Positions 15,367 through 21,770 of a stretch of 21,770 nucleotides of DNA are shown here, in pieces. The stretch is from CAYJAD01 sp964368075. Lineage in GTDB: Bacteria > Desulfobacterota > Desulfovibrionia > Desulfovibrionales > Desulfovibrionaceae. Under the pieces are notes generated by a model. The model saw only the letters and a program-made list of their open reading frames with translations. It made no database searches and was not told the origin of the DNA. The stretch lies in assembly GCA_964368075.1 (NCBI GenBank), contig CAYJAD010000040.1, forward strand, positions 1 through 21,770, written 5' to 3'. The position numbers were made by a program, and so were the translations under genes. How positions within the stretch are numbered: position 1 is the first letter of the stretch; every line of letters begins with the position of its first letter.

Positions 15367-15528
15367 ATCCCGTATTTTCCCCAAAGTGCACTGTTTGGAG
15401 TATAAAACTCCGTATACTACGCAAGTTATATTTTACACAGCCTTTTTTAGATAAACGCGGTTTTGCCAAGCCCCATAGGGTGTTAACTTTCTGACGTGCA
15501 GTCTTTTGACAAGACAAGGAGGCGCGCC

Positions 15529-15852
15529 ATGCAAATTAACGCAACTGTAGGAATGCTTTACGCACAAATGAATTATGCTTCGCGTGCAGCAAGCGACGCT
15601 GCAACTGGCCCGGAATCTAGCCTTGCAATGTCACGTCTTCTTGCACAAGAAATGGCAAAGCAAGAGCAAAGCCAAGTTCAAGCACCTGAACCTAGTGCCG
15701 AATCTAAAATTACGGATGAAAATGTCAGCGAACGCGAAGCGCGTAAACAGTTTACCGACCAAGAGCAAGAAAATGATAAGCAAGACGTAGATGACACCCT
15801 CACTACGCCCTCTGATCCCTTGGTGGGAAACCTTATTAATATGAAGATTTAA
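15529..15852 (+). CDS. Small flagellum-linked protein of unknown function
   Basis: The protein is 107 residues from ATG 15529, chosen because AAGGAGG lies eight bases upstream. An in-frame GTG at 15496 would add only eleven basic residues and has no SD. The N-terminus (MQINATVGMLYAQMNYASRAASDAATG) is hydrophilic-helical. Residues about 45-95 are Gln/Glu/Asp/Lys-rich and probably disordered. The end, PLVGNLINMKI, is hydrophobic. There is no signal peptide or membrane helix, and I do not recognise it. The position after the FliL-like gene, within a flagellar operon, suggests a motor or export accessory role, but no motif supports one. Confidence 0.75.
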   Translation: MQINATVGMLYAQMNYASRAASDAATGPESSLAMSRLLAQEMAKQEQSQVQAPEPSAESKITDENVSEREARKQFTDQEQENDKQDVDDTLTTPSDPLVGNLINMKI

Positions 15853-15928
15853 CAAACTGGCTTTGATTTTATATTTTAATAACCCTTGAAAATGTGTTCT
15901 TTGCATAACAAATACTAAAACAAAGCAT

Positions 15929-15944
15929 TGGCGACTGCACTGCT
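15929..15944 (+). promoter_or_regulatory. Candidate sigma-54 promoter before the membrane-anchored HTH gene
   Basis: TGGCGACTGCACTGCT has the TGGC and TGCT cores of a -24/-12 promoter, with GG and GC at the required spacing, but only a weak middle. Predicted transcription start is near 15956, 42 bases before the ATG at 15998. It is less certain than the fliR site. Confidence 0.35.
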
Positions 15945-15997
15945 TTGGGTGTGACTATATTGCAAGAAAACACTTTTCAACAACGCATGGAAAAAAA

Positions 15998-16414
15998 ATG
16001 CTATCACTTTGGGTAGTGCTCTTATTTACTGCCATAGAGCTTATTTTACTTGTTGCAATACTTTTCTTCTTTTTACGCTTGCGACGTTCTGAAGACCTGA
16101 TGCAAAATTTACAAGCAAACCAAGAAATTCTGCTTGCACGTTTGCAACATAATGCAGAACTTGAAAGAGAACTTGTAGCAACCTTTGCACAAAGACAAGC
16201 AGAGCTACGCACACTTGACCAACGCATGGAAGAAAGGGCTGAAACTTTACGCAAGCTTATTTCTCAAGCCGAGGGAATTAGCCGCTCGCCACAATTTTTA
16301 CGTGAACTTATTCTTAACCAACATCAACGCGGTGTCAGTGCCACGCAAATTGCAAAAAATGCTGGCCTCACTGTAGATGAAGTGCAACTCATTCTTGCTA
16401 AAGCTGGAGATTAA
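15998..16414 (+). CDS. Membrane-anchored coiled-coil protein with C-terminal HTH-like domain
   Basis: The 138-residue protein has an N-terminal transmembrane helix (VVLLFTAIELILLVAILFFFL, about residues 6-26). A long charged coiled coil with heptad Leu/Gln/Glu repeats (about 30-90) follows. The last 40 residues (FLRELILNQHQRGVSATQIA, then KNAGLTVDEVQLILAKAG) form a helix-turn-helix-like unit resembling the DUF2802/DUF6115 proteins that recur next to flagellar and chemotaxis genes. Their role is not known. The ATG has GGA followed by a run of eight A's, a weak SD. The gene follows a possible sigma-54 site. Confidence 0.7.
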   Translation: MLSLWVVLLFTAIELILLVAILFFFLRLRRSEDLMQNLQANQEILLARLQHNAELERELVATFAQRQAELRTLDQRMEERAETLRKLISQAEGISRSPQFLRELILNQHQRGVSATQIAKNAGLTVDEVQLILAKAGD

Positions 16415-16453
16415 CACAAAGAATATAAACCTTTTGCAGCTATTGGAGGAACC

Positions 16454-16885
16454 ATGAAAAAATTAACACTCTGTACAATTTTTAGTTTCTGCATTATGGC
16501 CCTTGCAAGCACAGCCTTGGCTGAAAAGATTTTGACTGTTAACAATAAATCCGGCTATACAGCAAATATTGCCCTTCGCTATTTAGACCACAACTATGGT
16601 GAATGGATAACATTAGGCTGGATAGAAGTTCCTGCTCGTTCATCTCGAAAACTGAGCGTAGACACAAACAACGGTGTTTTGTATTATTATGGCCGCACCA
16701 ATGATAAAAGATATAGTTGGGCAGGCTCTTATAATGATAGGAATGATAAAAAATATTGGGTGAGAGATGCCAAAATGATGATCAGCGGACAAGGCAGAAT
16801 TACAGGAAAAAATCAACGCCGCGTTTGGTTTGACCATTTAAGCTCATCTAGTGACGGAAACTTCTATATAACACTTAATGACTAG
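16454..16885 (+). CDS. Secreted DUF1036-like small protein
   Basis: The 143-residue protein has a signal peptide (MKKLTLCTIFSFCIMALASTALA, cleavage before EKI). The mature domain (LTVNNKSGYTANIALRYLDH, GEWITLGWIEVPARSSRKLS and the following YYYGRTN) matches the DUF1036 pattern of secreted proteins of unknown function: 'N-K-T...W-x-x-x-GW...YYY'. There is no Cys in the mature part, unlike many DUF1036 members. SD GGAGGAA lies before the ATG. It sits 39 bases after the preceding gene and ends at a bidirectional terminator, so it could be the last gene of the operon or expressed alone. Confidence 0.65.
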   Translation: MKKLTLCTIFSFCIMALASTALAEKILTVNNKSGYTANIALRYLDHNYGEWITLGWIEVPARSSRKLSVDTNNGVLYYYGRTNDKRYSWAGSYNDRNDKKYWVRDAKMMISGQGRITGKNQRRVWFDHLSSSSDGNFYITLND

Positions 16886-16904
16886 TTTTTTTGCAATGAT
16901 AAAC

Positions 16905-16939
16905 AAGGGTATGTGGCATTATACACATACCCTTTTTTT
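16905..16939. terminator. Bidirectional intrinsic terminator between convergent genes
   Basis: AAGGGTATGTG (16905-16915) pairs perfectly over 11 bp with CACATACCCTT (16924-16934) around an 8-base loop. It is followed by TTTTT on the + strand (16935-16939). It serves the + strand gene ending at 16885. The - strand gene's stop codon (16938-16940) overlaps it, so the same hairpin also ends the PTS operon. Confidence 0.85.
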
Positions 16940-17707
16940 ATTTTATACAAAACCACAAAAATAAAAAGAAGAACACTGCCACTAGAACCGCATAAGCACG
17001 TTTGGTACGCAAAGACAAGACGGCCCCCAAAAGCCCTACACCATAGAGAACATTCCAACTTACCATGGGCAAACTCGGCACAATATAAATTTTCTGTAAC
17101 CAATAGAAAAAAGCGTATATAAGGGCAAAACATAGCATATACAATACAGCCGCCGACCACAGCATTTGCCAACGAGCAAAAGCCATAATTTCTGTTGGCG
17201 CCATGGCTATTGCTGCACCTTTCGTTTTTTCTTCACACTGTTCTGTGCGGTCTTCCTTTAGGGCATTATGTTCACCAGCTACAGGGTTTTCAACCCACTC
17301 TTGCAAGCAAGCATCATAAGCCATATTTTTTTTTCTATGCCATTGCTCTAGCCACGAGGCAGCATAGCCAAAGCCTAAACATAGAATGAGGGGTATAGGA
17401 AGCATAGAAGGTGCATACCAATGGAAAAGGATACATAGAGGATATAGCAACAAAAAAGAAAATGTACCCGAAGGGGGAACTATGCAACCTAGGCGCAAAG
17501 CGTCTATCCAAAAAAGTTCTAAAACCAAACCAAGAGCCAAAGCGAAGGGCAGGTTTTCTGTGCAAAAGCCCATAAAAAGAGCCATCACCAAGGGTCTATC
17601 TAAAAAAGTAATATGAAATGAAGTGCGCGCGCCCTGCGCTACGACAAAAAAAAAGCGCTCATCAAAACAAGCAAGAAAGGAGATACAATATCAAAGGCAA
17701 AGTTCAT
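16938..17707 (-). CDS. PTS EIIC, mannose/sorbose family, frameshifted at a T9 run
   Basis: This is the integral-membrane sugar-translocation subunit of a mannose-family PTS. The gene starts at ATG 17707, overlapping EIIB by 17 bases, with AGAGG six bases upstream. Its first 18 codons, MNFAFDIVSPFLLVLMSA, are a good EIIC start, but they run through nine T's (17646-17654 on the + strand as A's) into TAG at 17639. The rest of the gene (RPLVMALFMGFC, ALGLVLELFWIDALRLGCIVPPSGT, and so on to 16938) is in the -1 frame, open through TTT GTC GTA GCG CAG GGC. The combined product would be 256 residues, normal for EIIC. Whether this is a decayed gene, a phase-variable gene, a sequencing artefact or programmed slippage cannot be told here. 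No EIID follows. Confidence 0.75.
17646..17654 (-). other. T9 slippage site within the EIIC gene
   Basis: On the coding strand the run is GCT TTT TTT TTG, which contains the -1 frameshift heptamer T TTT TTT in the correct register. It is followed, about eight bases on, by a GC-rich stretch (GCGCAGGGCGCGCGC) able to form GCGC/GCGC pairs in an otherwise AT-rich gene. A -1 shift gives the same product as adding one T: MSAFFFVVAQGARTS. The same T9 run would also let RNA polymerase slip. Confidence 0.5.
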
Positions 17708-18176
17708 GAAAGCCTCTTTTCTTTTCTGAGGGGATGGCACGAAAATCTAAAGGGTAAGCCTCATTAATTTTTTGCAAAATTCCCCATTCTTCTTCACTAA
17801 CAAACATATGTGGCGTAACTTGTTTCTTCTTCACATCATTTACGGCATGGCTGTCATGCAAGTTACCAATATTAATATATTCGATGTCTACATTTTGCCC
17901 TATTTCTTGCAGGCATGCTGCTAAATCATATAAATTTTGAAAGAGTACAAAAGTGACATCTTGCGCATAACGTCGCAAATTAAACGCCAGTGCATGGATG
18001 GGGGTAAAATGCATTTCCACCCTTTGCGGCATGGCAAGACTCATAATCTGCTGATGTAAACTATCTTGTGCCAAGATATCATTTGCCACAAAGACATGCC
18101 TAGCCCCTGTATAAGGAAGCCATGCCTCTATAATTTGTCCATGCACTAGCCTATTATCTACCCTAAATACAGACAT
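17691..18176 (-). CDS. PTS EIIB, mannose/sorbose family
   Basis: EIIB accepts phosphate from EIIA and passes it on to the sugar, or to nothing in regulatory systems. The 161-residue protein starts MSVFRVDNRLVHGQIIEAW, with phospho-acceptor His12 in the family motif DxRLVHGQ. The following FVANDILAQDSLHQQIMSLAMP and the FxxxNLYDLA-like segment also fit. ATG 18176 lies two bases past the EIIA stop, and its 3' end overlaps the EIIC start, so EIIA, EIIB and EIIC are translationally coupled. Confidence 0.93.
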   Translation of the reverse strand: MSVFRVDNRLVHGQIIEAWLPYTGARHVFVANDILAQDSLHQQIMSLAMPQRVEMHFTPIHALAFNLRRYAQDVTFVLFQNLYDLAACLQEIGQNVDIEYINIGNLHDSHAVNDVKKKQVTPHMFVSEEEWGILQKINEAYPLDFRAIPSEKKRGFHELCL

Positions 18177-18178
18177 AT

Positions 18179-18601
18179 CTACTTATCTTTTTGTGCCAAC
18201 ATGCTTGCAGCCACCACAATGCCGCTTTTTCCGGCCTCTCCGGCAAGGGCTGCCAATTCTTTTAAGGGTTTTAAGCGGGAAGAAAAAACCTTCAAAATCA
18301 TAGGCAAATTAACCCCGGTCACCACTTCCACATTATGCTTTGCAAGCAAAGCTAAACTTAAGTTGGTAGGTGTGCCACCAAACATATCTGTTAAAATAAT
18401 AACACCTGCGCCTTTATCAAGGCGATGAGCCGCATCTTCCAACCTTTGCACAGTTTCGTCAACATCGCGAGCCACATCTACACTAATGGAGGCACAATCA
18501 GTAAGCGGACCAAGAATAGTTTCTGCAGTGCGTAATGTTACAGATCCATAGTCTCCATGTGCCACAACAATAATACCCACTTGAGCTTCTTCATTACTCA
18601 T
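18179..18601 (-). CDS. PTS EIIA, mannose-type
   Basis: The 140-residue protein accepts phosphate from HPr at His15 in VGIIVVAHGDYG and donates it to EIIB. A second family mark is GVIILTDMFGGTPTNLSLALL with DMFGGTP near residue 71. It follows the E. coli ManX/AgaF pattern. GGAG lies about six bases upstream of the ATG. The next gene upstream is rapZ (50 bases away). No HPr or EI gene is in the window, so both must be elsewhere. Confidence 0.95.
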   Translation of the reverse strand: MSNEEAQVGIIVVAHGDYGSVTLRTAETILGPLTDCASISVDVARDVDETVQRLEDAAHRLDKGAGVIILTDMFGGTPTNLSLALLAKHNVEVVTGVNLPMILKVFSSRLKPLKELAALAGEAGKSGIVVAASMLAQKDK

Positions 18602-18651
18602 ATTTTCTCCAAGGCTTTCGCAATTTGCTTAGCCAATACCATGATAAAACA

Positions 18652-19581
18652 TCACTGTTTAGGATCTAAAGCCATATGCCTGTGTTCTAAAGCTGTCACA
18701 TAGCCCACTTGCTGTATAGCTTTAAAAATGCGCTCAGCGGTAACCACCGAGCGATGTCGCCCACCTGTGCAACCAATGGCCAAGGTAAGCCTAAAGCGCC
18801 CCTCTGCCTCCATAAGGCTTAAGGTAAAAAGAATAAAATCTCTAAATTTTGTGAAAAAGACTTGCTCTAAATTATTGCCGTATACATAAGCTTCTACAGC
18901 ACTATCTTTACCGGAAAGAGGTCGCAAATCTTCGTCAAAATGTGGATTTGGTAAAAAGCGTACGTCAAAAATCATATCTGCTTCTTTGGGCACACCATAT
19001 TTAAAGCCAAAAGAAATAATATGCACCTTCATGGGGCGTAAAGTATCTTGCCCTATTCCCTCTTTTCCATAATGCTGTTGTAAGGTACGGCGTAAATCGT
19101 GTATGGAAAAGGTGGTACTATCCAGCACAAGATCTGCCATATGCCGTAAATATTTTAATTTTAAACGTTCGGCTTTCAAAGCGCTCTCTAGGCCCATATT
19201 CTTACTTTCTAAAGGGTGTGGACGCCTAGTAGTAGCATAGCGGCGTAAAAGTTCCGATTCGTCTGCTTCTAAAAAAACTATTTGCGTTTGTACATTTTGT
19301 AAAGCCAACATGGGCATGACGGTGTCAAGATCTTCGCTTAGATTTTCACTGTGGAGGGAGATGCCAAGAGCGATGCCTTTAAAATGCGACATGGAATCGT
19401 GCCGCATCATAATAACCATTTCGTAAACTAAAGATAAGGGCAAACCATCTACAGTAAAATACCCCAAATCTTCAAATACTTGCAGAGCTGTACTTTTACC
19501 GGCCCCAGAAAGTCCGGTAACAACAAAAGTCTTTATGGGCGTGTGCTTTGCGTCTTCAAAAATGCGCATATCTTCCCCCAT
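18652..19581 (-). CDS. rapZ: RapZ family nucleotide-binding protein (YvcJ)
   Basis: In enterobacteria RapZ is an RNase E adaptor that senses glucosamine-6-phosphate; elsewhere YvcJ binds nucleotides and signalling molecules. The 309-residue protein has the Walker A GLSGAGKST (Gly23-Thr31), the middle DVRFLPNPHFDEDLRPLSG motif and the C-terminal IGCTGGRHRSVV block, all diagnostic. The N-terminal ten residues before IKTFVV are variable. AGGA lies six bases before ATG 19581, and an alternative ATG at 19569 is less well supported. Its place between hpf and PTS genes is the usual proteobacterial nitrogen-PTS neighbourhood, except that ptsN is missing. Confidence 0.96.
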   Translation of the reverse strand: MGEDMRIFEDAKHTPIKTFVVTGLSGAGKSTALQVFEDLGYFTVDGLPLSLVYEMVIMMRHDSMSHFKGIALGISLHSENLSEDLDTVMPMLALQNVQTQIVFLEADESELLRRYATTRRPHPLESKNMGLESALKAERLKLKYLRHMADLVLDSTTFSIHDLRRTLQQHYGKEGIGQDTLRPMKVHIISFGFKYGVPKEADMIFDVRFLPNPHFDEDLRPLSGKDSAVEAYVYGNNLEQVFFTKFRDFILFTLSLMEAEGRFRLTLAIGCTGGRHRSVVTAERIFKAIQQVGYVTALEHRHMALDPKQ

Positions 19582-19650
19582 AAAACGTCCTGCACAAATA
19601 TTTTTTTATAACTTTTTTGTGCTGTTGTAAAAAATTATATTTTTGCATAA

Positions 19651-19687
19651 AGCGTTGCTCTGCTGAAAAATGCAGCAGAGCAACGCT
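19651..19687. terminator. 15-bp stem hairpin between hpf and rapZ
   Basis: AGCGTTGCTCTGCTG (19651-19665) pairs perfectly with CAGCAGAGCAACGCT (19673-19687) around a 7-base loop. Read on the - strand it lies 34 bases past the hpf stop and is followed by TTTATGCAAAAATATAATTTT, which is T-rich but not a clean U-run. It probably acts as a terminator or attenuator between hpf and rapZ, or as a stabilising 3' end. Confidence 0.6.
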
Positions 19688-19720
19688 GCATAATTATCTA
19701 TAAAAATAAGGATTAAAGTG

Positions 19721-20254
19721 CTATACAACAGGATCTATAAGTCCATAATCTCCGCTTTTGCGACGATATACCACATTGATACGTTGATTTTCTTCACTTA
19801 AAAAGACTAAGAACTCACTACCCACTGCTTCTAATTGCAAAATAGCTTCGTCTAAAGACATGGGTTTGGGTTCAAAACGGCGAGTGCCAATTTGCCCATC
19901 ATCGCTTTCAGCACCAAAGTTGTATGTAAAGATTTCAACCTTGGCATTGCGGGCTTGGCGGTGTTGTTTTTTAAGGCGCGAAACATGCTTTTTAATTTGT
20001 GCTTCTAACTTATCCAGCACCAAATCAATGGCAGAGTACATTTCTTCCGTTTTTTCTGTGGCCGTCAATGAAAGTCCCTCACCAGAAATGCGCACATCAC
20101 AAACCTGACGAAATTTATCAATACTCAGGTTCACTTGCACATCTAGGCCGGCAGCTTTGCCAAAAAAACGTCCCAGTTTTTCAAAACGGCGGCGAGCATA
20201 CTTCTTAAGATGTTCGGAAGGTTCAAAATTCTTAAATGTGAAAGCAATATTCAT
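19721..20254 (-). CDS. hpf: Long-form ribosome hibernation-promoting factor
   Basis: The 177-residue protein is the long form: an N-terminal S30AE/YfiA domain (MNIAFTFKNFEPSEHLKKYARRRFEKLGRF, then DVQVNLSIDKFRQ...EVRISGEG-like VRISGEGLSL, and MYSAIDLVLDKLEAQIKKHVSRLKKQ) plus a C-terminal dimerisation domain (FEPKPMSLDEAILQLEAVGS, EFLVFLSEENQRINVVYRRK). Long HPF pairs 70S ribosomes into inactive 100S dimers in stationary phase. A perfect SD, GGAGGAG, lies before the ATG. It follows rpoN by 93 bases, a classical arrangement. Confidence 0.96.
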   Translation of the reverse strand: MNIAFTFKNFEPSEHLKKYARRRFEKLGRFFGKAAGLDVQVNLSIDKFRQVCDVRISGEGLSLTATEKTEEMYSAIDLVLDKLEAQIKKHVSRLKKQHRQARNAKVEIFTYNFGAESDDGQIGTRRFEPKPMSLDEAILQLEAVGSEFLVFLSEENQRINVVYRRKSGDYGLIDPVV

Positions 20255-20300
20255 AGGCTCCTCCTTTGCTCAAGTCATAGCGCCATAAAACAACGTCATG

Positions 20301-20345
20301 ACATAAGTAAATACGTAGTACGAGATCGAGAACTCACATAAGTAA
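20301..20345. repeat. Direct repeat in the rpoN-hpf intergenic region
   Basis: ACATAAGTAA occurs at 20301-20310 and 20336-20345, 35 bases apart start to start, in the leader upstream of hpf (- strand: TTACTTATGT twice). About 3.3 helical turns apart, they could be a regulator binding pair, or chance. No hairpin is formed. Confidence 0.35.
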
Positions 20346-20347
20346 CA

Positions 20348-21769
20348 CTAAAAATGCTCTTTTCTGCGCGAAGAGGATGCAATATCCATGGCAGTGCGAT
20401 ATTTTGCCACTGTTCTTCGTGCAATATTCACCTTAAGATGCTCTTTTAACATTTCTCCTATTTTTTCATCGCTTAGAGGACTTTTAGAGTCTTCTTCTGC
20501 AATAAATTTTTTAATTAAAGCTTTTACGCTTTCTGAACCGACTTGACTACCATCATCTAAAGCTAAGGCACTGTTAAAAAAGAATTTTAACTCAAAAGTA
20601 CCGTGAGGGGTTGCCACATACTTATTTGAAGTAATGCGGCTTACGGTAGATTCATGCATAGAAATATCATCAGCAATATCTTTTAAAATGAGCGGTGCCA
20701 ATTGGGTAACACCCTGCTCAAAGAAAGGCCGCTGATATTTTATTATGCTCTCAACTACCTTATACAATGTGCGCTGTCTTTGGTAAAGACTTTTTATAAG
20801 CCAAGAGGCTGCTCTCATTTTTTCAAAGCAATATTCTTTATCATCTCCGGCGAGGGCTTCTACATTTTCAGACAGTGTTTGCGACAATTGTAAATGCGGT
20901 AAACCATCGTCATTTAAAATAATAACAAAATCATCGCCCAATTGATACACAAAAACATCAGGGCTTACAAAGGCTGTATCTCCACTTCCAAAAGAAGCAC
21001 CAGGAAGAGGCTCAAGCGACTGAATTATATCTAAATATTCAGCAAGATCTTCCATGGTCAAATGAAATTTTCGTAATAAAGGCTTATAGCGTTTATTTTC
21101 TAAATCTTCCAGATGTTCGGTTACAAGGGCCACAAGAATGGGGTCGCGATCGTAGTTTAAGTTTCGCAACTGCACCATAAGACATTCTTGGGCAGATCGT
21201 GCTGCCACACCAATGGGATCAAAAAGTTGCATTACAAGCAAGACTTCTTCCACTTGCTCTTCTGTACAGTCAGCCATGCCTGCTATATCTTCTAAGGTGG
21301 CTTGCAAATATCCCAAAGAAGAGAGATTGCCTATGATTACTTCACCAATATCTTTTTGCACATCGTCAAGCAAGGATGATAAACGTAATTGCCAAAGTAA
21401 GTGGGCAGCCAAAGATGGCTTTTCTGTATAACGAGATTCAAAAGAAGTGACATCCTCTAAGGATTCATGTTCACGTAGCTGACTATTTCGAGGGGATGAA
21501 GCAAATTCACCTAAATATTCTTCCCAATCGGCGCCTTTGGCTAATTCGGTATCATAAACGGTTTCTGCTTCTGCATCTTTACGTACTTCGGTTTTTTCAA
21601 CATCAAAGTTTTCTTCAAAGCCTTCTTCTAAAAAAGGATTTTCCAAAAGCTCACGCTGCACAGTTTCCACAAGTTCTAAGCGAGACAATTGTAACAATTT
21701 TATAGCTTGCTGCAATTGTGGTGTCATTATTAGCTGTTGTGCCAGCTTTAGTTGTTGACGAAGCTCCAA
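20348..21769 (-). CDS. rpoN: RNA polymerase sigma-54 factor RpoN, 5' end cut by the window
   Basis: Sigma-54 recognises -24/-12 promoters and needs enhancer-binding activators. The frame is open to the edge; the first visible codon at 21769 is TTG (Leu), and the true start (usually MALELRQQ...) is a few residues beyond. The visible 473 residues have region I, Gln-rich (LKLAQQLIMTPQLQQAIKLL), an acidic stretch (about residues 55-85), the core-binding region, and the C-terminal RpoN box ARRTVAKYR followed by RKEHF. The stop TAG is at 20348-20350. It is upstream of hpf, as usual. It ties to the sigma-54 sites at 6986 and 15929 and to flagellar control. Confidence 0.97.
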   Translation of the reverse strand: MELRQQLKLAQQLIMTPQLQQAIKLLQLSRLELVETVQRELLENPFLEEGFEENFDVEKTEVRKDAEAETVYDTELAKGADWEEYLGEFASSPRNSQLREHESLEDVTSFESRYTEKPSLAAHLLWQLRLSSLLDDVQKDIGEVIIGNLSSLGYLQATLEDIAGMADCTEEQVEEVLLVMQLFDPIGVAARSAQECLMVQLRNLNYDRDPILVALVTEHLEDLENKRYKPLLRKFHLTMEDLAEYLDIIQSLEPLPGASFGSGDTAFVSPDVFVYQLGDDFVIILNDDGLPHLQLSQTLSENVEALAGDDKEYCFEKMRAASWLIKSLYQRQRTLYKVVESIIKYQRPFFEQGVTQLAPLILKDIADDISMHESTVSRITSNKYVATPHGTFELKFFFNSALALDDGSQVGSESVKALIKKFIAEEDSKSPLSDEKIGEMLKEHLKVNIARRTVAKYRTAMDIASSSRRKEHF

Positions 21770-21770
21770 T

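Noticed and set aside
15393..15425. GGAGT/ACTCC and AGTATA/TATACT stems after the FliL-like gene
   Set aside because: They are short competing stems without a U-tract, within chance.
1..21770. tRNA/rRNA genes, CRISPR arrays, insertion sequences, phage genes
   Set aside because: I saw no cloverleaf, repeat array, transposase or integrase pattern on either strand.

Overview
The window looks like chromosomal DNA of a low-GC (about 40-45 % by eye) member of the Desulfovibrionaceae or a close sulfate-reducer relative. The basis is gene order and protein style: cvpA-mazG, a fliR-flhB-flhA-flhF-flhG-fliA-cheY-fliL-like flagellar export/regulation operon, and an rpoN-hpf-rapZ-PTS(EIIA-EIIB-EIIC) cluster. 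The exact genus is not determined. Nothing looks like a phage, transposon or CRISPR array. Coding density is high and most genes have clear Shine-Dalgarno (SD) sites.

Region 1 (1-5236, + strand): the 3' part of a CvpA-family membrane protein, then mazG, then a GT39/ArnT-like membrane glycosyltransferase with long disordered tails. Three small genes follow. The first two each contain an in-frame TGA that I read as selenocysteine. One is a secreted Ig-like protein with a UGGG motif (TGA at 3904). The other is a peroxiredoxin-like protein whose catalytic CxxC is UxxC (TGA at 4193). Both TGAs are followed at the right distance by a SECIS-like hairpin. The third gene encodes an unrecognised secreted protein. 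The block ends in a strong terminator. Read naively, both selenoprotein genes would be mis-annotated as truncated.

Region 2 (5237-6592, - strand): a palindromic repeat, a secreted CBM-like beta-sandwich protein with a TTG start, and a stand-alone CinA C-terminal (PncC) amidase. They are divergent from the flagellar operon across a 420-base gap (6593-7012) that contains several small hairpins.

Region 3 (6986-16414, + strand): a flagellar operon giving export-gate components (FliR, FlhB, FlhA), the placement and number GTPase/ATPase pair (FlhF, FlhG), sigma-28 (FliA), CheY, a FliL-like stator-associated protein and two flagellum-adjacent proteins of unknown role. A near-consensus sigma-54 promoter sits directly on the fliR start codon, which would give a leaderless mRNA. 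A second candidate lies before the membrane-anchored gene at 15998. The sigma-54 gene itself (rpoN) is at the far right of the window. A small secreted DUF1036-like gene follows (16454-16885).

Region 4 (16905-21770, - strand, read right to left): rpoN (5' end cut by the window), long-form hpf, rapZ, and mannose-family PTS EIIA, EIIB and EIIC. The EIIC gene is out of frame at a run of nine T's. One extra T, or a -1 shift on the T TTT TTT heptamer, restores a complete EIIC. No EIID and no ptsN are present here, which suggests a regulatory rather than a sugar-transport PTS.
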